Shown here: positions 17,048 through 27,213 of the stretch, one piece after another
How the letters are laid out: every line of letters starts with the position of its first letter
Position numbering within the stretch: position 1 is the stretch's first letter
Origin: Bacteroidota bacterium
GTDB taxonomy: Bacteria; Bacteroidota; Bacteroidia; UBA8524
Length of the DNA stretch: 38,414 bases
Direction of reading: 5' to 3'
NCBI GenBank assembly: GCA_006226545.1
Contig: SBGR01000022.1
Coordinates: forward strand, 1-38,414
Made by a program: the position numbers and the translations under genes
Notes under the pieces: generated by a model
Told to the model about the DNA's origin: nothing
The model's database searches: none
Seen by the model: the letters and a program-made list of their open reading frames with translations, nothing else

Positions 17048-17811
17048 ACCAATTCTACTGTTATCATTTTTCCTTTTGCTAGACCCAATAGCCTAGCAGC
17101 ATCTCCGTGGTAAATTCCAATTTGGAGGTAATTGTCTTCGGTCCACGTGGCCACCACATCCCCTTCTTCGGCTTCGCCAAAAAACTGACTGATGCGCGTG
17201 AGTCTATCGTGTCTACCTAAAATAATGGCCATACGTTTGCCCTTCGCTACCTGGTCTAAGTCTTCTTTTTTCAGGTTGGTGATGGCATTGCCAAAATGGT
17301 CGTTGTAAATTACGGTAGCCCTTACTTCATTGTCGGTTATAACCGGCTGCAACCTGGCCTTTTCCTGAATTTCGGTAAAGCTCTTCATGCCCTTATCGCC
17401 CTGTTCCGACAATTGTTTGGCCATCGGTAGAAAGGTACGAAGCAAGGCATTGACCCCACCTTCTTTCGACCACCCATTTTGCTCTGCAGCAATGAATTCG
17501 GGGGCTTCTTCGAGTAAGGATAGGAGTCCGTTATTGGCACAAATGACCCACTGGTCTTTTACCTTACCGAACAGTGCCGGCCCAAATCGATGGAGGTCAG
17601 ACTCCACGTCGATAATGTGGATACTTCCTGCCGGGAACTCGGGTAATAAAGCGTCTAAAACAAAGGCTGCATCGGAGATACTTCCTCTTTGCACATCGGT
17701 CTTGATGCACTCCAAGGCCAAATCTGGGAGTTCGCGCTTGAACCGCATGCGGAAGCGAGCCAATTCATGGCTTTCTGAACCTATATCGGAGATGAGACTG
17801 ACTGTTGACAA
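17044..17811 (-). CDS. SAM hydroxide adenosyltransferase-family protein (DUF62), divergent
   Basis: Family members split S-adenosylmethionine into adenosine and methionine using hydroxide (a few use chloride or fluoride). 255 residues with a two-domain layout: VSLISDIG at the N-terminus where TDFG is usual, [30 protein letters not shown] (91-100), and [14 protein letters not shown] opening the C-terminal domain. Of the family Asp-Arg-His catalytic triad, D68 and R75 are kept with correct spacing, but the HGRD-type segment carrying the His is replaced by [10 protein letters not shown] (120-129). Activity is therefore uncertain. Start is TTG at 17811, the only start in frame before a stop 15 nt upstream. 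Confidence 0.83.
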   Translation of the reverse strand: MSTVSLISDIGSESHELARFRMRFKRELPDLALECIKTDVQRGSISDAAFVLDALLPEFPAGSIHIIDVESDLHRFGPALFGKVKDQWVICANNGLLSLLEEAPEFIAAEQNGWSKEGGVNALLRTFLPMAKQLSEQGDKGMKSFTEIQEKARLQPVITDNEVRATVIYNDHFGNAITNLKKEDLDQVAKGKRMAIILGRHDRLTRISQFFGEAEEGDVVATWTEDNYLQIGIYHGDAARLLGLAKGKMITVELV

Positions 17812-17829
17812 CTTATACGAGTATTACCC

Positions 17830-17837
17830 TATTTTTG
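17830..17837 (+). promoter_or_regulatory. -7 box for phoH
   Basis: TATTTTTG, a perfect match to TAnnTTTG, 25 nt before the TTG start of phoH. A TTG at 17805-17807 could be a -33 element with a 22-nt spacer. On the opposite strand of this 51-nt divergent gap, TATTTTGC (17843-17850) is one base shorter than consensus. Confidence 0.45.
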
Positions 17838-17862
17838 GTGCCGCAAAATACCACAGAATTCA

Positions 17863-18846
17863 TTGAACGAAAAAAGCATCATACTGGACGAAATCGATCC
17901 ATTGGACCTTTGGGGCAGTAATAACATCTTTCAAAAGCTTCTACAACAGCGTTTTAGCGGCTTAAAAATTATTTCGAGAGGAAATATCGTTAAACTCTCA
18001 GGGAAAGAAAAAGACATTGAAAAGTTTAGCGATGAACTACTTCTTTTGGTGAATTACGTGAGAGCCAAGGGAAAATTGACTGAACAAAAGTTTCATGAAC
18101 TGCTTCACCTGAAAGAATCCGGACATGATTTCCACGAAAAAGAGCAATCGGAAGAAAGCTTTCATTTTGGGGAAGACAATATCATTGTTCACGGCCCGAA
18201 CGGCAAAGTAATCAGAGCACGTACCGAAAACCAGAAAAAACTGGTGGAGTACGTGATGAAAAACGATATCGTTTTTGCGCTTGGACCTGCCGGTACGGGT
18301 AAAACCTATACTGCAGTTGCCTTGGCCGTAAAAGCCTTAAAGAACAAAGAAATCAAACGCATCATCTTAGCCAGACCGGCGGTTGAAGCCGGAGAAAACC
18401 TAGGCTTCTTGCCTGGCGACTTAAAAGAGAAAATCGATCCGTACTTACGTCCGCTATACGACGCCCTCGACGATATGATTTTGGCAGATAAGCTGAAGGC
18501 CTTGATTGAAAGCAGGGTGATTGAAATAGCACCGATGGCTTTTATGCGGGGTAGAACGCTCGACAATTGTTTTGTGATTTTGGATGAAGCCCAAAACGCA
18601 ACAGACATGCAGTTGAAGATGTTCCTCACCCGTATGGGACCTCACGCTAAAGTGATTATTACCGGCGACCTAAGCCAAATAGACTTACCTAAGAAGCAAC
18701 ACTCCGGCTTGCTTAAAGCCGTTCGGATATTGAAAAACATCAAGGGAATAAAAATCGCGGAATTGAGTGTAAATGACGTGGTAAGGCATAAATTAGTGAA
18801 AGAAATTATCAAAGCATACGATTCTGAAAACGAAGAAGGAAAATGA
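17863..18846 (+). CDS. phoH: PhoH family ATPase
   Basis: Cytoplasmic P-loop ATPase related to the helicase half of RNA helicases; the cellular role is unclear, with RNA metabolism likely. 327 residues: an N-terminal KH-like RNA-binding part (about 1-65) and a PhoH domain with Walker A GPAGTGKT (141-148), [19 protein letters not shown] and Walker [12 protein letters not shown]. The start is TTG at 17863; no ATG precedes the conserved IDPLDLWG segment. It overlaps purC by ATGA and is therefore co-translated with it. Confidence 0.92.
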   Translation: MNEKSIILDEIDPLDLWGSNNIFQKLLQQRFSGLKIISRGNIVKLSGKEKDIEKFSDELLLLVNYVRAKGKLTEQKFHELLHLKESGHDFHEKEQSEESFHFGEDNIIVHGPNGKVIRARTENQKKLVEYVMKNDIVFALGPAGTGKTYTAVALAVKALKNKEIKRIILARPAVEAGENLGFLPGDLKEKIDPYLRPLYDALDDMILADKLKALIESRVIEIAPMAFMRGRTLDNCFVILDEAQNATDMQLKMFLTRMGPHAKVIITGDLSQIDLPKKQHSGLLKAVRILKNIKGIKIAELSVNDVVRHKLVKEIIKAYDSENEEGK

Positions 18847-19805
18847 CAAACGCGCTTATATCAACCAATTACTTTTTTAAAAACCAGAAAGACTTCTACC
18901 GAGGTAAAGTCCGGGATGTATACAATATCAACGACGAGTATTTGATCGTGATTGCCTGCGATAGAATCTCGGCATTCGACCATGTGATGCCGAAGCCGAT
19001 TCCCTACAAAGGCCAAATTTTGAATCAGATTGCCGCGAAGATGTTAGACGATACCGCTGATGTGGTGCCTAACTGGAAGATTGCCACTCCCGACCCGAAT
19101 GTGACCATTGGCTACCGTTGCCAGCCCATTCTGATCGAAATGGTGATTAGAGGTTACCTTACCGGCCACGCATGGCGCGAATACAAAGCAGGTAAACGTG
19201 AAGTTTGCGGCGTTAAACTTCCGGAAGGATTAAAAGAGAATCAGAAGTTTGATGAACCAATTATCACGCCTACGGTAAAAGCCAGCAGCGGACATGATAT
19301 GGACATTTCCATGCAGGAAATCCTAGATCAAAAATTGGTGAAGAAAAAAGACCTCGAGCAAATGGAAGCGTATACCCGTAAGCTCTACCAAAGAGGAACT
19401 GAGATTGCTGAAGCCAGGGGCTTAATCTTGGTAGACACCAAATACGAGTTCGGGCATAACAAAGACGGCAAGATCATTTTGATGGACGAAGTGCATACGC
19501 CAGACTCCTCTCGCTATTTCTATTTGAACGAATACGAAGCCAATCAAAAAGCCGGCAAACAGCAAAAGCAGTTATCGAAAGAATTTGTGCGCCAGTGGCT
19601 TATTGAGCATGATTTCAAAGGAGAAGCCGGACAAAAAATTCCGGAGATGACAGAGGAATTTGTAGAGACTGTTACCGACCGCTACGTCGAATTGTACGAA
19701 AAAGTAACCGCCGAAAACTTCCAAAAAAGAAGTTATGATGATATCTTGGCTCAAATTGAAAGCAATGTCCAGAGTTATTTGGATTCAGGTGCACTTCAAC
19801 TATAA
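18843..19805 (+). CDS. purC: Phosphoribosylaminoimidazole-succinocarboxamide synthase
   Basis: Joins aspartate to CAIR using ATP to form SAICAR in purine synthesis. 320 residues, the longer bacterial/eukaryote-like form. GKVRDVYNI (21-29), [13 protein letters not shown] (38-50), [16 protein letters not shown] (about 99-114) and [10 protein letters not shown] with [13 protein letters not shown] are the family motifs. Its start overlaps the phoH stop by 4 nt. The T9SS protein gene begins 15 nt after its stop, with no terminator between, so all three may share a transcript. Confidence 0.96.
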   Translation: MTNALISTNYFFKNQKDFYRGKVRDVYNINDEYLIVIACDRISAFDHVMPKPIPYKGQILNQIAAKMLDDTADVVPNWKIATPDPNVTIGYRCQPILIEMVIRGYLTGHAWREYKAGKREVCGVKLPEGLKENQKFDEPIITPTVKASSGHDMDISMQEILDQKLVKKKDLEQMEAYTRKLYQRGTEIAEARGLILVDTKYEFGHNKDGKIILMDEVHTPDSSRYFYLNEYEANQKAGKQQKQLSKEFVRQWLIEHDFKGEAGQKIPEMTEEFVETVTDRYVELYEKVTAENFQKRSYDDILAQIESNVQSYLDSGALQL

Positions 19806-19820
19806 GAACAATATCAAACT

Positions 19821-21749
19821 ATGAAGAAAAATTTATTATTGCTTACAGCCCTTGCTCTGGGTTTATCCTCCAAAGCACAGGTTGTTACAACTGTGGTGGG
19901 AAGTCCGGGAACAGCCGGGTTTAACATTCTAACCGAAACCGTTGCCAACGCTCAATTAACAAGTCCGTTTGGAGTTTTGGTTGATCCTCAAGGCCGCATT
20001 TGGTGGACTGAAGCCGACCCATCGCATAGAATCAGAGTTTATGACCCAAGCACAGGAAGTGTTTACCATAGATCCGGTAATGCCTTAGATCCGATGAATG
20101 GTCAATCTATGGGCTATGTAAATCAATCCGGAAACCAATCCAAGTTTGATGAACCAAATGGTATTGCCATGAATGGAAGCGGTACTTTCTTTATCGCTGA
20201 TTTTAATAACCACGTTATTCGTAACCTGAGTTCATTTAACGGTTACGGTAGCACACAAGCAGCTTCAACCTTTGTCGGTCCTCCACCCCCTGCCGGGTTT
20301 GGTGACTTAGTAGATGCAACTGGGTCTGCAGCACGTTTTGACCACCCGACAGATGTTTGCATTGATGCAAGCGGAAATATCTACGTTGCCGATAACTACA
20401 ATGAAGTAATCCGTAAAATCACCCCTGGCGGCACTGTTACAACCTTAGCCGGATTAAAAGGGAATGCTGGCGATGTAGATGGAACGGGTACTGCAGCACA
20501 ATTCAATAATATCACTGCAATTGCCATCTACGATGCGAATCACATTGTTGTTGCAGACAGCTGGAACAATAAAGTTCGTAAGGTTCATACCACCACGGGC
20601 GTAGTTACTACAGTAGCAGGCTTGGGTACCAACGCCGGTTTCGGACATGAAGACGGAAATATTTCTGTTGCCAAGTTCCGCTACCCTACCGGTATTGCAG
20701 TTGATAATAACGGTAATATCTACGTGAGCGAAGGATGGGATGGCCAATCCAATGTGATCCGTAAAATCTCAGGTACAACTGTTTCTACCATTGCAGGTAA
20801 ATACCAAGATGCAACAGCACACCAAGACGGTAATGATACGGCCTCACGCTTTTATAAGCCTTGGCACATGACCTTCAACAATACCGGAAACATCTTGTAT
20901 GTAGCCGATAGAGGGAACCACGTTATTCGTGCAATCGATTTTACTCCGGTTGCCGACTTCTTCGCTTCACCAACGTCAACCAACGTAAATGTAACGGTAA
21001 AATTGACCGACCAATCGAATGGTGCTACAAGCTGGAGCTGGGCCATTAGTCCAAACTCTAACTTCAACTACGTGAACGGTACCAATGCCAACAGCGAGAA
21101 CCCGGAATTGCAGTTTACTCAGACCGGTTCCTATTCGGTTACCCTTACGGCAACCAATGCTTATGGTAATAATGTAAAGACCCGCAACGGCTATATCAAT
21201 ATTTCTGCGATCAGCACCAATGATCCTCCAGTTGCTGAGTTTGTGGCAAGCAAAACCAACGGAACGGTAGGTGATATTATCAACTTTACTGATCAAAGTA
21301 CCAATACGCCTTCCAGCTGGACATGGACTATCGTACCATCATCGCATTCTTATGTGAACGGAACCGATAATAAATCGCAAAATCCGAATGTTCAATTCAC
21401 GGCTGTTGGTGTTTATACTGTTATCCTACAAGCGGGTAATACCAACGGTACAGATTCAGAAGCCAAAGCGAATTACATCAATATCGGCCCATTGGGCGTT
21501 CAGCAATTGAATTTGAGCGATGTAGTGAGCCTTTATCCTAACCCTTCTACCGGAAGCTTCCGCATTCAGAGTTTAGCGCCTATCGCTAACTTAAACGTGG
21601 TAGTTTACGATGCTCAAGGTAAAGCTGTACGCACACTTTCAGGCAGCAGCCAAGATGCAATGGAAATCTCCGGACTCGAATCTGGCGTTTACCATGTACG
21701 TTTGAGCGATGGAACAGCGAGCTTCAGTCAGAAATTGATTGTTCGTTAA
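19821..21749 (+). CDS. T9SS-exported NHL-repeat beta-propeller protein with PKD domains
   Basis: 642-aa surface or secreted protein. Signal peptide 1-20 (ends SSKAQ). About six NHL blades (near 43-70, 107-135, 172-200, 226-254, 285-316 and 344-371), each with a GIAVDNNGNIYVSE-like strand, form a probable propeller. Two PKD-type domains follow (about 376-463 and 470-556), each with the TSWSWAISPNS or SSWTWTIVPSS core. A C-terminal sorting domain starts at LYPNPSTGSF (571-580) and ends in SQKLIVR. I infer adhesion or carbohydrate/protein binding at the cell surface; no catalytic site is visible. The short gap after purC suggests read-through expression. Confidence 0.92.
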   Translation: MKKNLLLLTALALGLSSKAQVVTTVVGSPGTAGFNILTETVANAQLTSPFGVLVDPQGRIWWTEADPSHRIRVYDPSTGSVYHRSGNALDPMNGQSMGYVNQSGNQSKFDEPNGIAMNGSGTFFIADFNNHVIRNLSSFNGYGSTQAASTFVGPPPPAGFGDLVDATGSAARFDHPTDVCIDASGNIYVADNYNEVIRKITPGGTVTTLAGLKGNAGDVDGTGTAAQFNNITAIAIYDANHIVVADSWNNKVRKVHTTTGVVTTVAGLGTNAGFGHEDGNISVAKFRYPTGIAVDNNGNIYVSEGWDGQSNVIRKISGTTVSTIAGKYQDATAHQDGNDTASRFYKPWHMTFNNTGNILYVADRGNHVIRAIDFTPVADFFASPTSTNVNVTVKLTDQSNGATSWSWAISPNSNFNYVNGTNANSENPELQFTQTGSYSVTLTATNAYGNNVKTRNGYINISAISTNDPPVAEFVASKTNGTVGDIINFTDQSTNTPSSWTWTIVPSSHSYVNGTDNKSQNPNVQFTAVGVYTVILQAGNTNGTDSEAKANYINIGPLGVQQLNLSDVVSLYPNPSTGSFRIQSLAPIANLNVVVYDAQGKAVRTLSGSSQDAMEISGLESGVYHVRLSDGTASFSQKLIVR

Positions 21750-21769
21750 GCATTAATAAGACAGCATAA

Positions 21770-21803
21770 AAAAATCCCGGTTCTCTTCAGAGCCGGGATT
21801 TTT
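21770..21803. terminator. Bidirectional terminator between the NHL protein gene and lepA
   Basis: 15-bp stem with one G-U pair, CTTC loop at 21785-21788. The arm begins with an A run and ends with a T run, so it can act on both strands; it lies between two convergent genes. Confidence 0.9.
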
Positions 21804-21822
21804 CTTTTATAGTGAATTGCTA

Positions 21823-23610
21823 TTAATCGATTTTCAAAACCGCCATAAAGGCTTGCTGTGGAATCTCCACATTACCTACTTGGCGCATTCTCTTCTTACC
21901 TTTTTTCTGCTTTTCTAGGAGCTTACGTTTACGCGAGATATCTCCACCGTAACATTTTGCTGTTACGTCTTTACGCAAGGCTGAAATGGATTCTCTAGCG
22001 ATGATTTTAGCGCCGATACCAGCCTGAATCGCTATCTCGAACTGTTGTCTTGGAATCAATTCCTTCAACTTCTCACAAATCTTTTTGCCCCACTCGTAGG
22101 CTCTATCGCGGTGGATAACCGCAGACAAAGCATCAACCGGTTGCTTGTTGATGAAGATATCCAATTTCACCAACTTTGATTCTTGGTAACCTATTGGATG
22201 GTAATCGAAAGAAGCATACCCTTTGGAAAGGGATTTTAACTTATCGTAAAAGTCGAATACTACTTCAGCCAAAGGCAAATCGAAAGTCAACTCCACACGG
22301 GTTGGAGTGAGGTAGGTTTGATTCTTCAACATCCCTCTTCTTCCGATACACAAGGAAAGGATATTCCCTACAAACTCAGAGCTCGTAATGATGCTGGCTG
22401 AGATATAAGGTTCTTCTACCTTAATCAGTTTAGATGGATCCGGTAAATCGGTTGGATTACGAACAATGTTCATTTCACCGTCGGTGGTATAGGCATTGTA
22501 AGATACGTTCGGAACCGTAGTGATAACGGTCATGTTGAATTCCCGTTCCAATCGTTCCTGGATAATCTCCATGTGGAGCATGCCCAAGAATCCACAACGG
22601 AAGCCAAATCCTAAGGCCACAGATGATTCCGGTTCGAAAACCAAAGAAGCATCATTCAATTGCAGCTTGTACATGGACTCGCGAAGTTCTTCGAAGTCTT
22701 CAGTGTCTACCGGATAAATACCGGCAAATACCATCGGTTTTACATCCTCAAAACCTTTGATCGGTTCCGGGGTTGGATTATTTATCAAGGTGATGGTATC
22801 TCCTACCTTAACCTCGCGGGCTTCTTTAATACCGGAAATAATATAACCTACATCGCCTGTCTTTACTTCAGGTGTTGGTTTTCTATCCAATAGTAATGCA
22901 CCAATCTCTTCAGCGTCGTATTTGCGACCGGTTGCCATAAACTTAACCTCATCGTGGGTTTTGATGGAACCGTCTACCACTTTAAAGTAAGCGATGATTC
23001 CACGATACGAGTTAAAAACACTATCGAAGATCAAGGCTTTGAGCGGCTTGTTCGGGTCGCCTTTTGGCGCAGGAACACGGTTTACAATCGCTTCCAGAAT
23101 AGCATCCACCCCCAAACCTGTTTTACCGCTGGCAGGAATAATCTCATCGCGACTGCATCCGATCAAATCAACAATCTGGTCTTTCACTTCTTCAGGCATT
23201 GCACCCGGAAGGTCCATCTTGTTTAAGATTGGAATAATCTCCAAGCCTTGATCTATCGCTAAATACAAGTTAGAGATGGTCTGTGCCTGAATACCTTGTG
23301 CCGCATCAACAATAAGCAATGCGCCTTCGCAAGCAGCAATGGAACGGGAAACTTCGTATGAAAAATCGACGTGACCCGGTGTATCAATTAGGTTAAGCAC
23401 ATAAGGTTTGCCCTCCAATGTGTACTGCATTTTAATGGCGTGACTCTTAATGGTAATACCACGTTCACGTTCCAAGTCCATGTCGTCTAGCGTCTGTGCC
23501 TTCATGTTCCGGGTGTCTACTGTCCGGGTATGTTCTAACAGGCGATCCGCTAGTGTACTTTTTCCGTGGTCAATATGCGCAATAATGCAGAAGTTCCTAA
23601 TATGCTCCAT
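21823..23610 (-). CDS. lepA: Elongation factor 4 (ribosome back-translocase LepA)
   Basis: Translational GTPase that acts on stalled or incorrectly translocated ribosomes. 595 residues, standard length. G1 AHIDHGKST (11-19), G3 DTPGHVD (near 77) and G4 NKMD are intact, and the EF-4-specific C-terminal domain is complete with [31 protein letters not shown] and the terminal [21 protein letters not shown] -7 box lies 8 nt before the ATG. Confidence 0.97.
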   Translation of the reverse strand: MEHIRNFCIIAHIDHGKSTLADRLLEHTRTVDTRNMKAQTLDDMDLERERGITIKSHAIKMQYTLEGKPYVLNLIDTPGHVDFSYEVSRSIAACEGALLIVDAAQGIQAQTISNLYLAIDQGLEIIPILNKMDLPGAMPEEVKDQIVDLIGCSRDEIIPASGKTGLGVDAILEAIVNRVPAPKGDPNKPLKALIFDSVFNSYRGIIAYFKVVDGSIKTHDEVKFMATGRKYDAEEIGALLLDRKPTPEVKTGDVGYIISGIKEAREVKVGDTITLINNPTPEPIKGFEDVKPMVFAGIYPVDTEDFEELRESMYKLQLNDASLVFEPESSVALGFGFRCGFLGMLHMEIIQERLEREFNMTVITTVPNVSYNAYTTDGEMNIVRNPTDLPDPSKLIKVEEPYISASIITSSEFVGNILSLCIGRRGMLKNQTYLTPTRVELTFDLPLAEVVFDFYDKLKSLSKGYASFDYHPIGYQESKLVKLDIFINKQPVDALSAVIHRDRAYEWGKKICEKLKELIPRQQFEIAIQAGIGAKIIARESISALRKDVTAKCYGGDISRKRKLLEKQKKGKKRMRQVGNVEIPQQAFMAVLKID

Positions 23611-23617
23611 GAGGCTG

Positions 23618-23625
23618 CAAAAATA
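23618..23625 (-). promoter_or_regulatory. -7 box for lepA
   Basis: Minus-strand TATTTTTG followed by CAGC, ending 7 nt before the lepA ATG. The implied leader is zero to a few nucleotides. The -33 region is not recognisable. Confidence 0.5.
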
Positions 23626-23666
23626 GGCGAAGGAATGGAATATTCAGAGTCTAATATTAGAGCCGC

Positions 23667-24326
23667 TTATGCGCCCTCTTTCGCATCGTTTTGCAAGACT
23701 GCTGCGATACGTGCTTCGATGCTTTCCAAAGGTGTATAGCCGTTTCCAAGCAAGTAATATTGATCTTCGTGCACCAATACCGTAGCCGGATAACCTTGAA
23801 TACCAAAGCGCTGGGTAGTTCTGAAATCGTCGAATGCTTTATCGTGGTATTCCGGACGCGACAAGCGGTATTTAAATTCCGCTTCATCCACTCCGAGTTC
23901 AACGGCATACGGAACGAAGGCTTCCAGGTTTTTGGATTCTACCCCGTCAAAGTAAATGGCCCTTTGCAAGGCCGAAGCCATCAGCAAATCTTTTCCTGTT
24001 TCAAAGGATTTAAAAACGGCTAAGACAATTGACGGTTCCAATGAACTAAGGATGATATCCCCCTTCTGAGCTTCCTCAATAAAGGCATCGCCAAACTTAA
24101 CTCCGGTGCGGGTTTCCACATCACGGTAAGCCGTTTTAACAAATGGAGCCACATCGTCGAGGCGACCTGCTCTGTTACCCATCATCATTCCTCCGGAGAA
24201 CACGCGAAAGCGCCATTCGTCTTTATGCTTCTCGTACAATTCTTTCATTACCGGTGAATACCCGTAGCACCAACCACAAAGTGGATCAAAGAAGTAGAGA
24301 ATTTCTGTATTTGATTGTATAGACAT
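23667..24326 (-). CDS. DsbA-family thiol oxidoreductase (FrnE-like/COG3531 type)
   Basis: 219 residues, thioredoxin fold with a helical insertion. The active site C17-G-W-C20 lies in YFFDPLCGWCYGYSP, typical of a group of cytoplasmic predicted disulfide isomerases/oxidoreductases; the cis-Pro loop is probably GIQGYPATVLV. No signal peptide is present, so it should work in the cytoplasm, plausibly alongside bacillithiol in thiol balance (inference). It follows folD but is separated from it by a terminator hairpin. Confidence 0.85.
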   Translation of the reverse strand: MSIQSNTEILYFFDPLCGWCYGYSPVMKELYEKHKDEWRFRVFSGGMMMGNRAGRLDDVAPFVKTAYRDVETRTGVKFGDAFIEEAQKGDIILSSLEPSIVLAVFKSFETGKDLLMASALQRAIYFDGVESKNLEAFVPYAVELGVDEAEFKYRLSRPEYHDKAFDDFRTTQRFGIQGYPATVLVHEDQYYLLGNGYTPLESIEARIAAVLQNDAKEGA

Positions 24327-24360
24327 TTGTTTTCTCTAATTCAAAGCGTGTACCAAAAAG

Positions 24361-24403
24361 AAAAGGCATAGAATCAGGACTTTCTGTCCTTCTCTATGCC
24401 TTT
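24361..24403 (-). terminator. Terminator of folD
   Basis: Perfect 10-bp outer stem (24363-24372 with 24393-24402) and a 5-bp inner stem (24376-24380 with 24386-24390). On the minus strand it runs into TTTTCTTTTT. It lies about 20 nt after the folD stop and before the DsbA-like gene. Confidence 0.85.
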
Positions 24404-24423
24404 CAAATTATAGTTTTCTAGAC

Positions 24424-25305
24424 TTATTGAATGCCTTCGTGAACCTTGTATGCGTTTAAGGTATTCTGCAATAACCCAATGCGGGTCATTAAACCTACAC
24501 CACCCGGTACCGGTGTAATAAACGAGCTCTTAGGGGCTACCTCATCAAATTCCACATCACCTTTAATCACATAGCCTCTTTCGTTATCTGCATCTACACG
24601 GGTGATACCCACATCGATAACTACTGCACCTTCTTTCACCATGTCGGCCTTTACGAAGCCCGGTTTGCCTAAAGCAGCTATAACAATATCCGCTCTGCGG
24701 CAATGTTCTGCTAGGTCTGCCGTGCGACTGTGACAAATGGTCACGGTACAATTGCCCGGATACGTGTTTTGCATCAACAAGGCAGCCATGGGTTTGCCCA
24801 CGATATCACTTCTGCCAATCACCACGCAGTGTTTACCTGCTGTTTCAATTTGATAGCGTTCCAACATCATCATGATGCCATAAGGTGTTGCCGGAAGATA
24901 GGTTGGCAATCCTTTGAACATCTTGCCCACGTTAACCGGATGAAAACCATCTACGTCCTTGCTTGGATCGATGGTATTCATAACCAAAAGGGAATCGATG
25001 TGTTTAGGAACAGGCATTTGCACAATCAGACCATCGATAGCCGGATTGTTGTTTACCTTTTCTATTTCAGCCAGAAGTTCTTCTTGACGGATATCAGCCG
25101 GAAAATGAAGCACAGACGAATCCATACCCAACTCATCACAGTCGCGCGCTTTGCTGGCAACGTAAGTTTTGCTGGCCCCGTCCTCTCCTACCAAAATGGC
25201 GCAGAGGTGTGGTTTTCTTCTTCCTTGAGCCAAGTAGCCTGCTACCTGCTCTTTCAATTCAGCCTTAATGGCTTTCGCTAATACTTTTCCGTCTAAGAGT
25301 TGCAT
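24424..25305 (-). CDS. folD: Bifunctional methylene-THF dehydrogenase/cyclohydrolase
   Basis: Interconverts 5,10-methylene- and 10-formyl-tetrahydrofolate via methenyl-THF, with NADP+, feeding purine and formyl-Met synthesis. 293 residues. TYVASKARDCDELGM (47-61) contains the catalytic Tyr48 and Lys52; VQMPVPKHID, DVDGFHPVNVG, the Rossmann segment VVIGRSDIVGKPMA and TPVPGGVGLMTRIGLLQNT are all present (Leu replaces the more usual Pro in PGGVGPMT). It begins 9 nt after the typA stop and likely shares the typA transcript. Confidence 0.97.
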   Translation of the reverse strand: MQLLDGKVLAKAIKAELKEQVAGYLAQGRRKPHLCAILVGEDGASKTYVASKARDCDELGMDSSVLHFPADIRQEELLAEIEKVNNNPAIDGLIVQMPVPKHIDSLLVMNTIDPSKDVDGFHPVNVGKMFKGLPTYLPATPYGIMMMLERYQIETAGKHCVVIGRSDIVGKPMAALLMQNTYPGNCTVTICHSRTADLAEHCRRADIVIAALGKPGFVKADMVKEGAVVIDVGITRVDADNERGYVIKGDVEFDEVAPKSSFITPVPGGVGLMTRIGLLQNTLNAYKVHEGIQ

Positions 25306-25314
25306 CAGTCTAAA

Positions 25315-27126
25315 TTAGTTACTTGAGATCGATTTTTCGCGACGCTTACGTTCAACCTCATCCAAGATTACTTTACGCAAGCGGATGCTTTGAGGAGTTA
25401 CCTCAATACACTCGTCTTCTTGGATGTATTCCATTGCCTCTTCCAATGAGAATACAATTTTTGGAGCGATGCGGGTACTATCGTCTTTTCCGGCAGCACG
25501 CATGTTGGTAAGCTGTTTGGCTTTTACCAAGTTCACACCTAAATCGTCTGGTCTGGAGTTTTCACCCAAGATCATTCCCGGATAGATTTCTTCGCCCGGC
25601 TCAACAAAGAATTTACCTCTGTCTTGGAGTTTGTCCAAAGAGTAAGCCTTCACTGTACCTTTATCAATAGAATACATAACACCGTTGATACGGCCAGGGA
25701 TCTGACCTTTCCATGGGCGGTATTCGCTAAAACGGTGAGCCATGATAGCTTCACCTGCAGTAGCGGTTAACATTTGTGAACGCAATCCAATCAAACCACG
25801 AGATGGAACAATAAACTCAATTTGTTTACGCTCGCCTTTGGTTTCCATGTTCAGCATTTCTGCTTTACGTAAGGTTACCAAGTCGATGGCTTTTCCGGAG
25901 AATTCATCCGGCACGTCAATTACCAATGATTCGTATGGCTCCGACTTCACGCCGTCAATTTCTTTGATGATTACACGTGGCTGACCTACGGTTAATTCGT
26001 AGCCTTCGCGACGCATGGTCTCAATTAGGATTGACAAGTGAAGAATACCACGACCGTATACTAGGAATGAATCGGCTGAGTCGGTTTCATCTACACGCAA
26101 AGCGAGGTTTTTCTCCATCTCTTTGAAGAGACGATCGCGCAGCTGGCGTGAGGTAACGAATTTTCCTTCTTTACCGAAGAATGGTGAGTTGTTTACTGAG
26201 AACAACATGCTCATGGTTGGCTCGTCTACTTTGATTGGCTCCATGCCCTCCGGACTTTCGAAGTCGGCGATGGTATCTCCAATCTGGAAATCGTCCAAAC
26301 CTACAACAGCAGCAATATCACCTGCGGTAACTTCATCCACTTTCTTACGGCCTAAACCTTCAAAAGTGAAGAGTTCTTTAATTCTATTCTGAACGATGCT
26401 ACCATCGTTTCTCACCAATTTGATTGGCGCTCCGGTTTTAATCAAACCTCTGTGCACTTTACCAATCGCAATACGTCCAACGAAGTTGCTGAAGTCGAGC
26501 GAGGTAATTTGCATTTGCAAGTTTCCTTGTGGAGGATTTGGAGCAGGTACCTTTTCTAAGATAACATCTAGTAGGTAGGAGATGTCTTCTGTTGGCTCAT
26601 TCCATTTCGGACCGAACCAACCTTGTTTAGATGAACCGTAAACGGTTGGGAATTCCAACTGCTCGTCTGTAGCATCCAGGTGGAAGAACAATTCGAATAC
26701 GGATTCGTGTACTTCTTCCGGACGACAGTTTGGTTTATCTACTTTATTTACCACTACAATCGGTTTCAAGCCTAAGCTTAACGCTTTGTGGAGTACGAAG
26801 CGAGTTTGTGGCATCGGGCCTTCAAAGGCGTCTACCAATAAAACCACACCGTCGGCCATTTTCAATACCCGTTCTACCTCACCACCGAAGTCGGCGTGAC
26901 CAGGGGTATCGATAATGTTGATTTTAGTTCCTTTGTACTGAACGGAAACGTTCTTGGAAAAGATGGTGATACCACGCTCACGTTCCAAATCGTTGTTATC
27001 AAGGATCAATTCTCCCTTTTCTTCGTTCTCTCTGAAAAGGTTGGTCTGATAAAGAATTTTGTCTACAAGCGTAGTCTTTCCGTGGTCTACGTGAGCAATA
27101 ATAGCGATGTTGCGGATGTTCAGCAT
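25315..27126 (-). CDS. typA: Translational GTPase TypA/BipA
   Basis: Ribosome-binding GTPase involved in ribosome assembly and stress adaptation. 603 residues. G1 AHVDHGKTT (11-19), G3 DTPGHADFGGEVERVL and G4 NKVD are present, followed by EF-G-like domains and the TypA C-terminal domain with PSRGLIGLRSQMLT and ECIEVTPQSIRLRK. First gene of a typA-folD transcript ending at the hairpin at 24361-24403. Confidence 0.97.
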   Translation of the reverse strand: MLNIRNIAIIAHVDHGKTTLVDKILYQTNLFRENEEKGELILDNNDLERERGITIFSKNVSVQYKGTKINIIDTPGHADFGGEVERVLKMADGVVLLVDAFEGPMPQTRFVLHKALSLGLKPIVVVNKVDKPNCRPEEVHESVFELFFHLDATDEQLEFPTVYGSSKQGWFGPKWNEPTEDISYLLDVILEKVPAPNPPQGNLQMQITSLDFSNFVGRIAIGKVHRGLIKTGAPIKLVRNDGSIVQNRIKELFTFEGLGRKKVDEVTAGDIAAVVGLDDFQIGDTIADFESPEGMEPIKVDEPTMSMLFSVNNSPFFGKEGKFVTSRQLRDRLFKEMEKNLALRVDETDSADSFLVYGRGILHLSILIETMRREGYELTVGQPRVIIKEIDGVKSEPYESLVIDVPDEFSGKAIDLVTLRKAEMLNMETKGERKQIEFIVPSRGLIGLRSQMLTATAGEAIMAHRFSEYRPWKGQIPGRINGVMYSIDKGTVKAYSLDKLQDRGKFFVEPGEEIYPGMILGENSRPDDLGVNLVKAKQLTNMRAAGKDDSTRIAPKIVFSLEEAMEYIQEDECIEVTPQSIRLRKVILDEVERKRREKSISSN

Positions 27127-27145
27127 GTTGTTTTAAAAAGGTCCG

Positions 27146-27153
27146 CAAAGGTA
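27146..27153 (-). promoter_or_regulatory. -7 box for typA
   Basis: Minus-strand TACCTTTG followed by C, a perfect TAnnTTTG, 19 nt before the typA ATG. The same octamer serves the SRP RNA gene. No clear -33 element. Confidence 0.5.
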
Positions 27154-27213
27154 TTGCTTTTATTTGGGCTTACCTATGTCTTTATGAAAGCTTTACATGC
27201 TCATCTGAAATCC

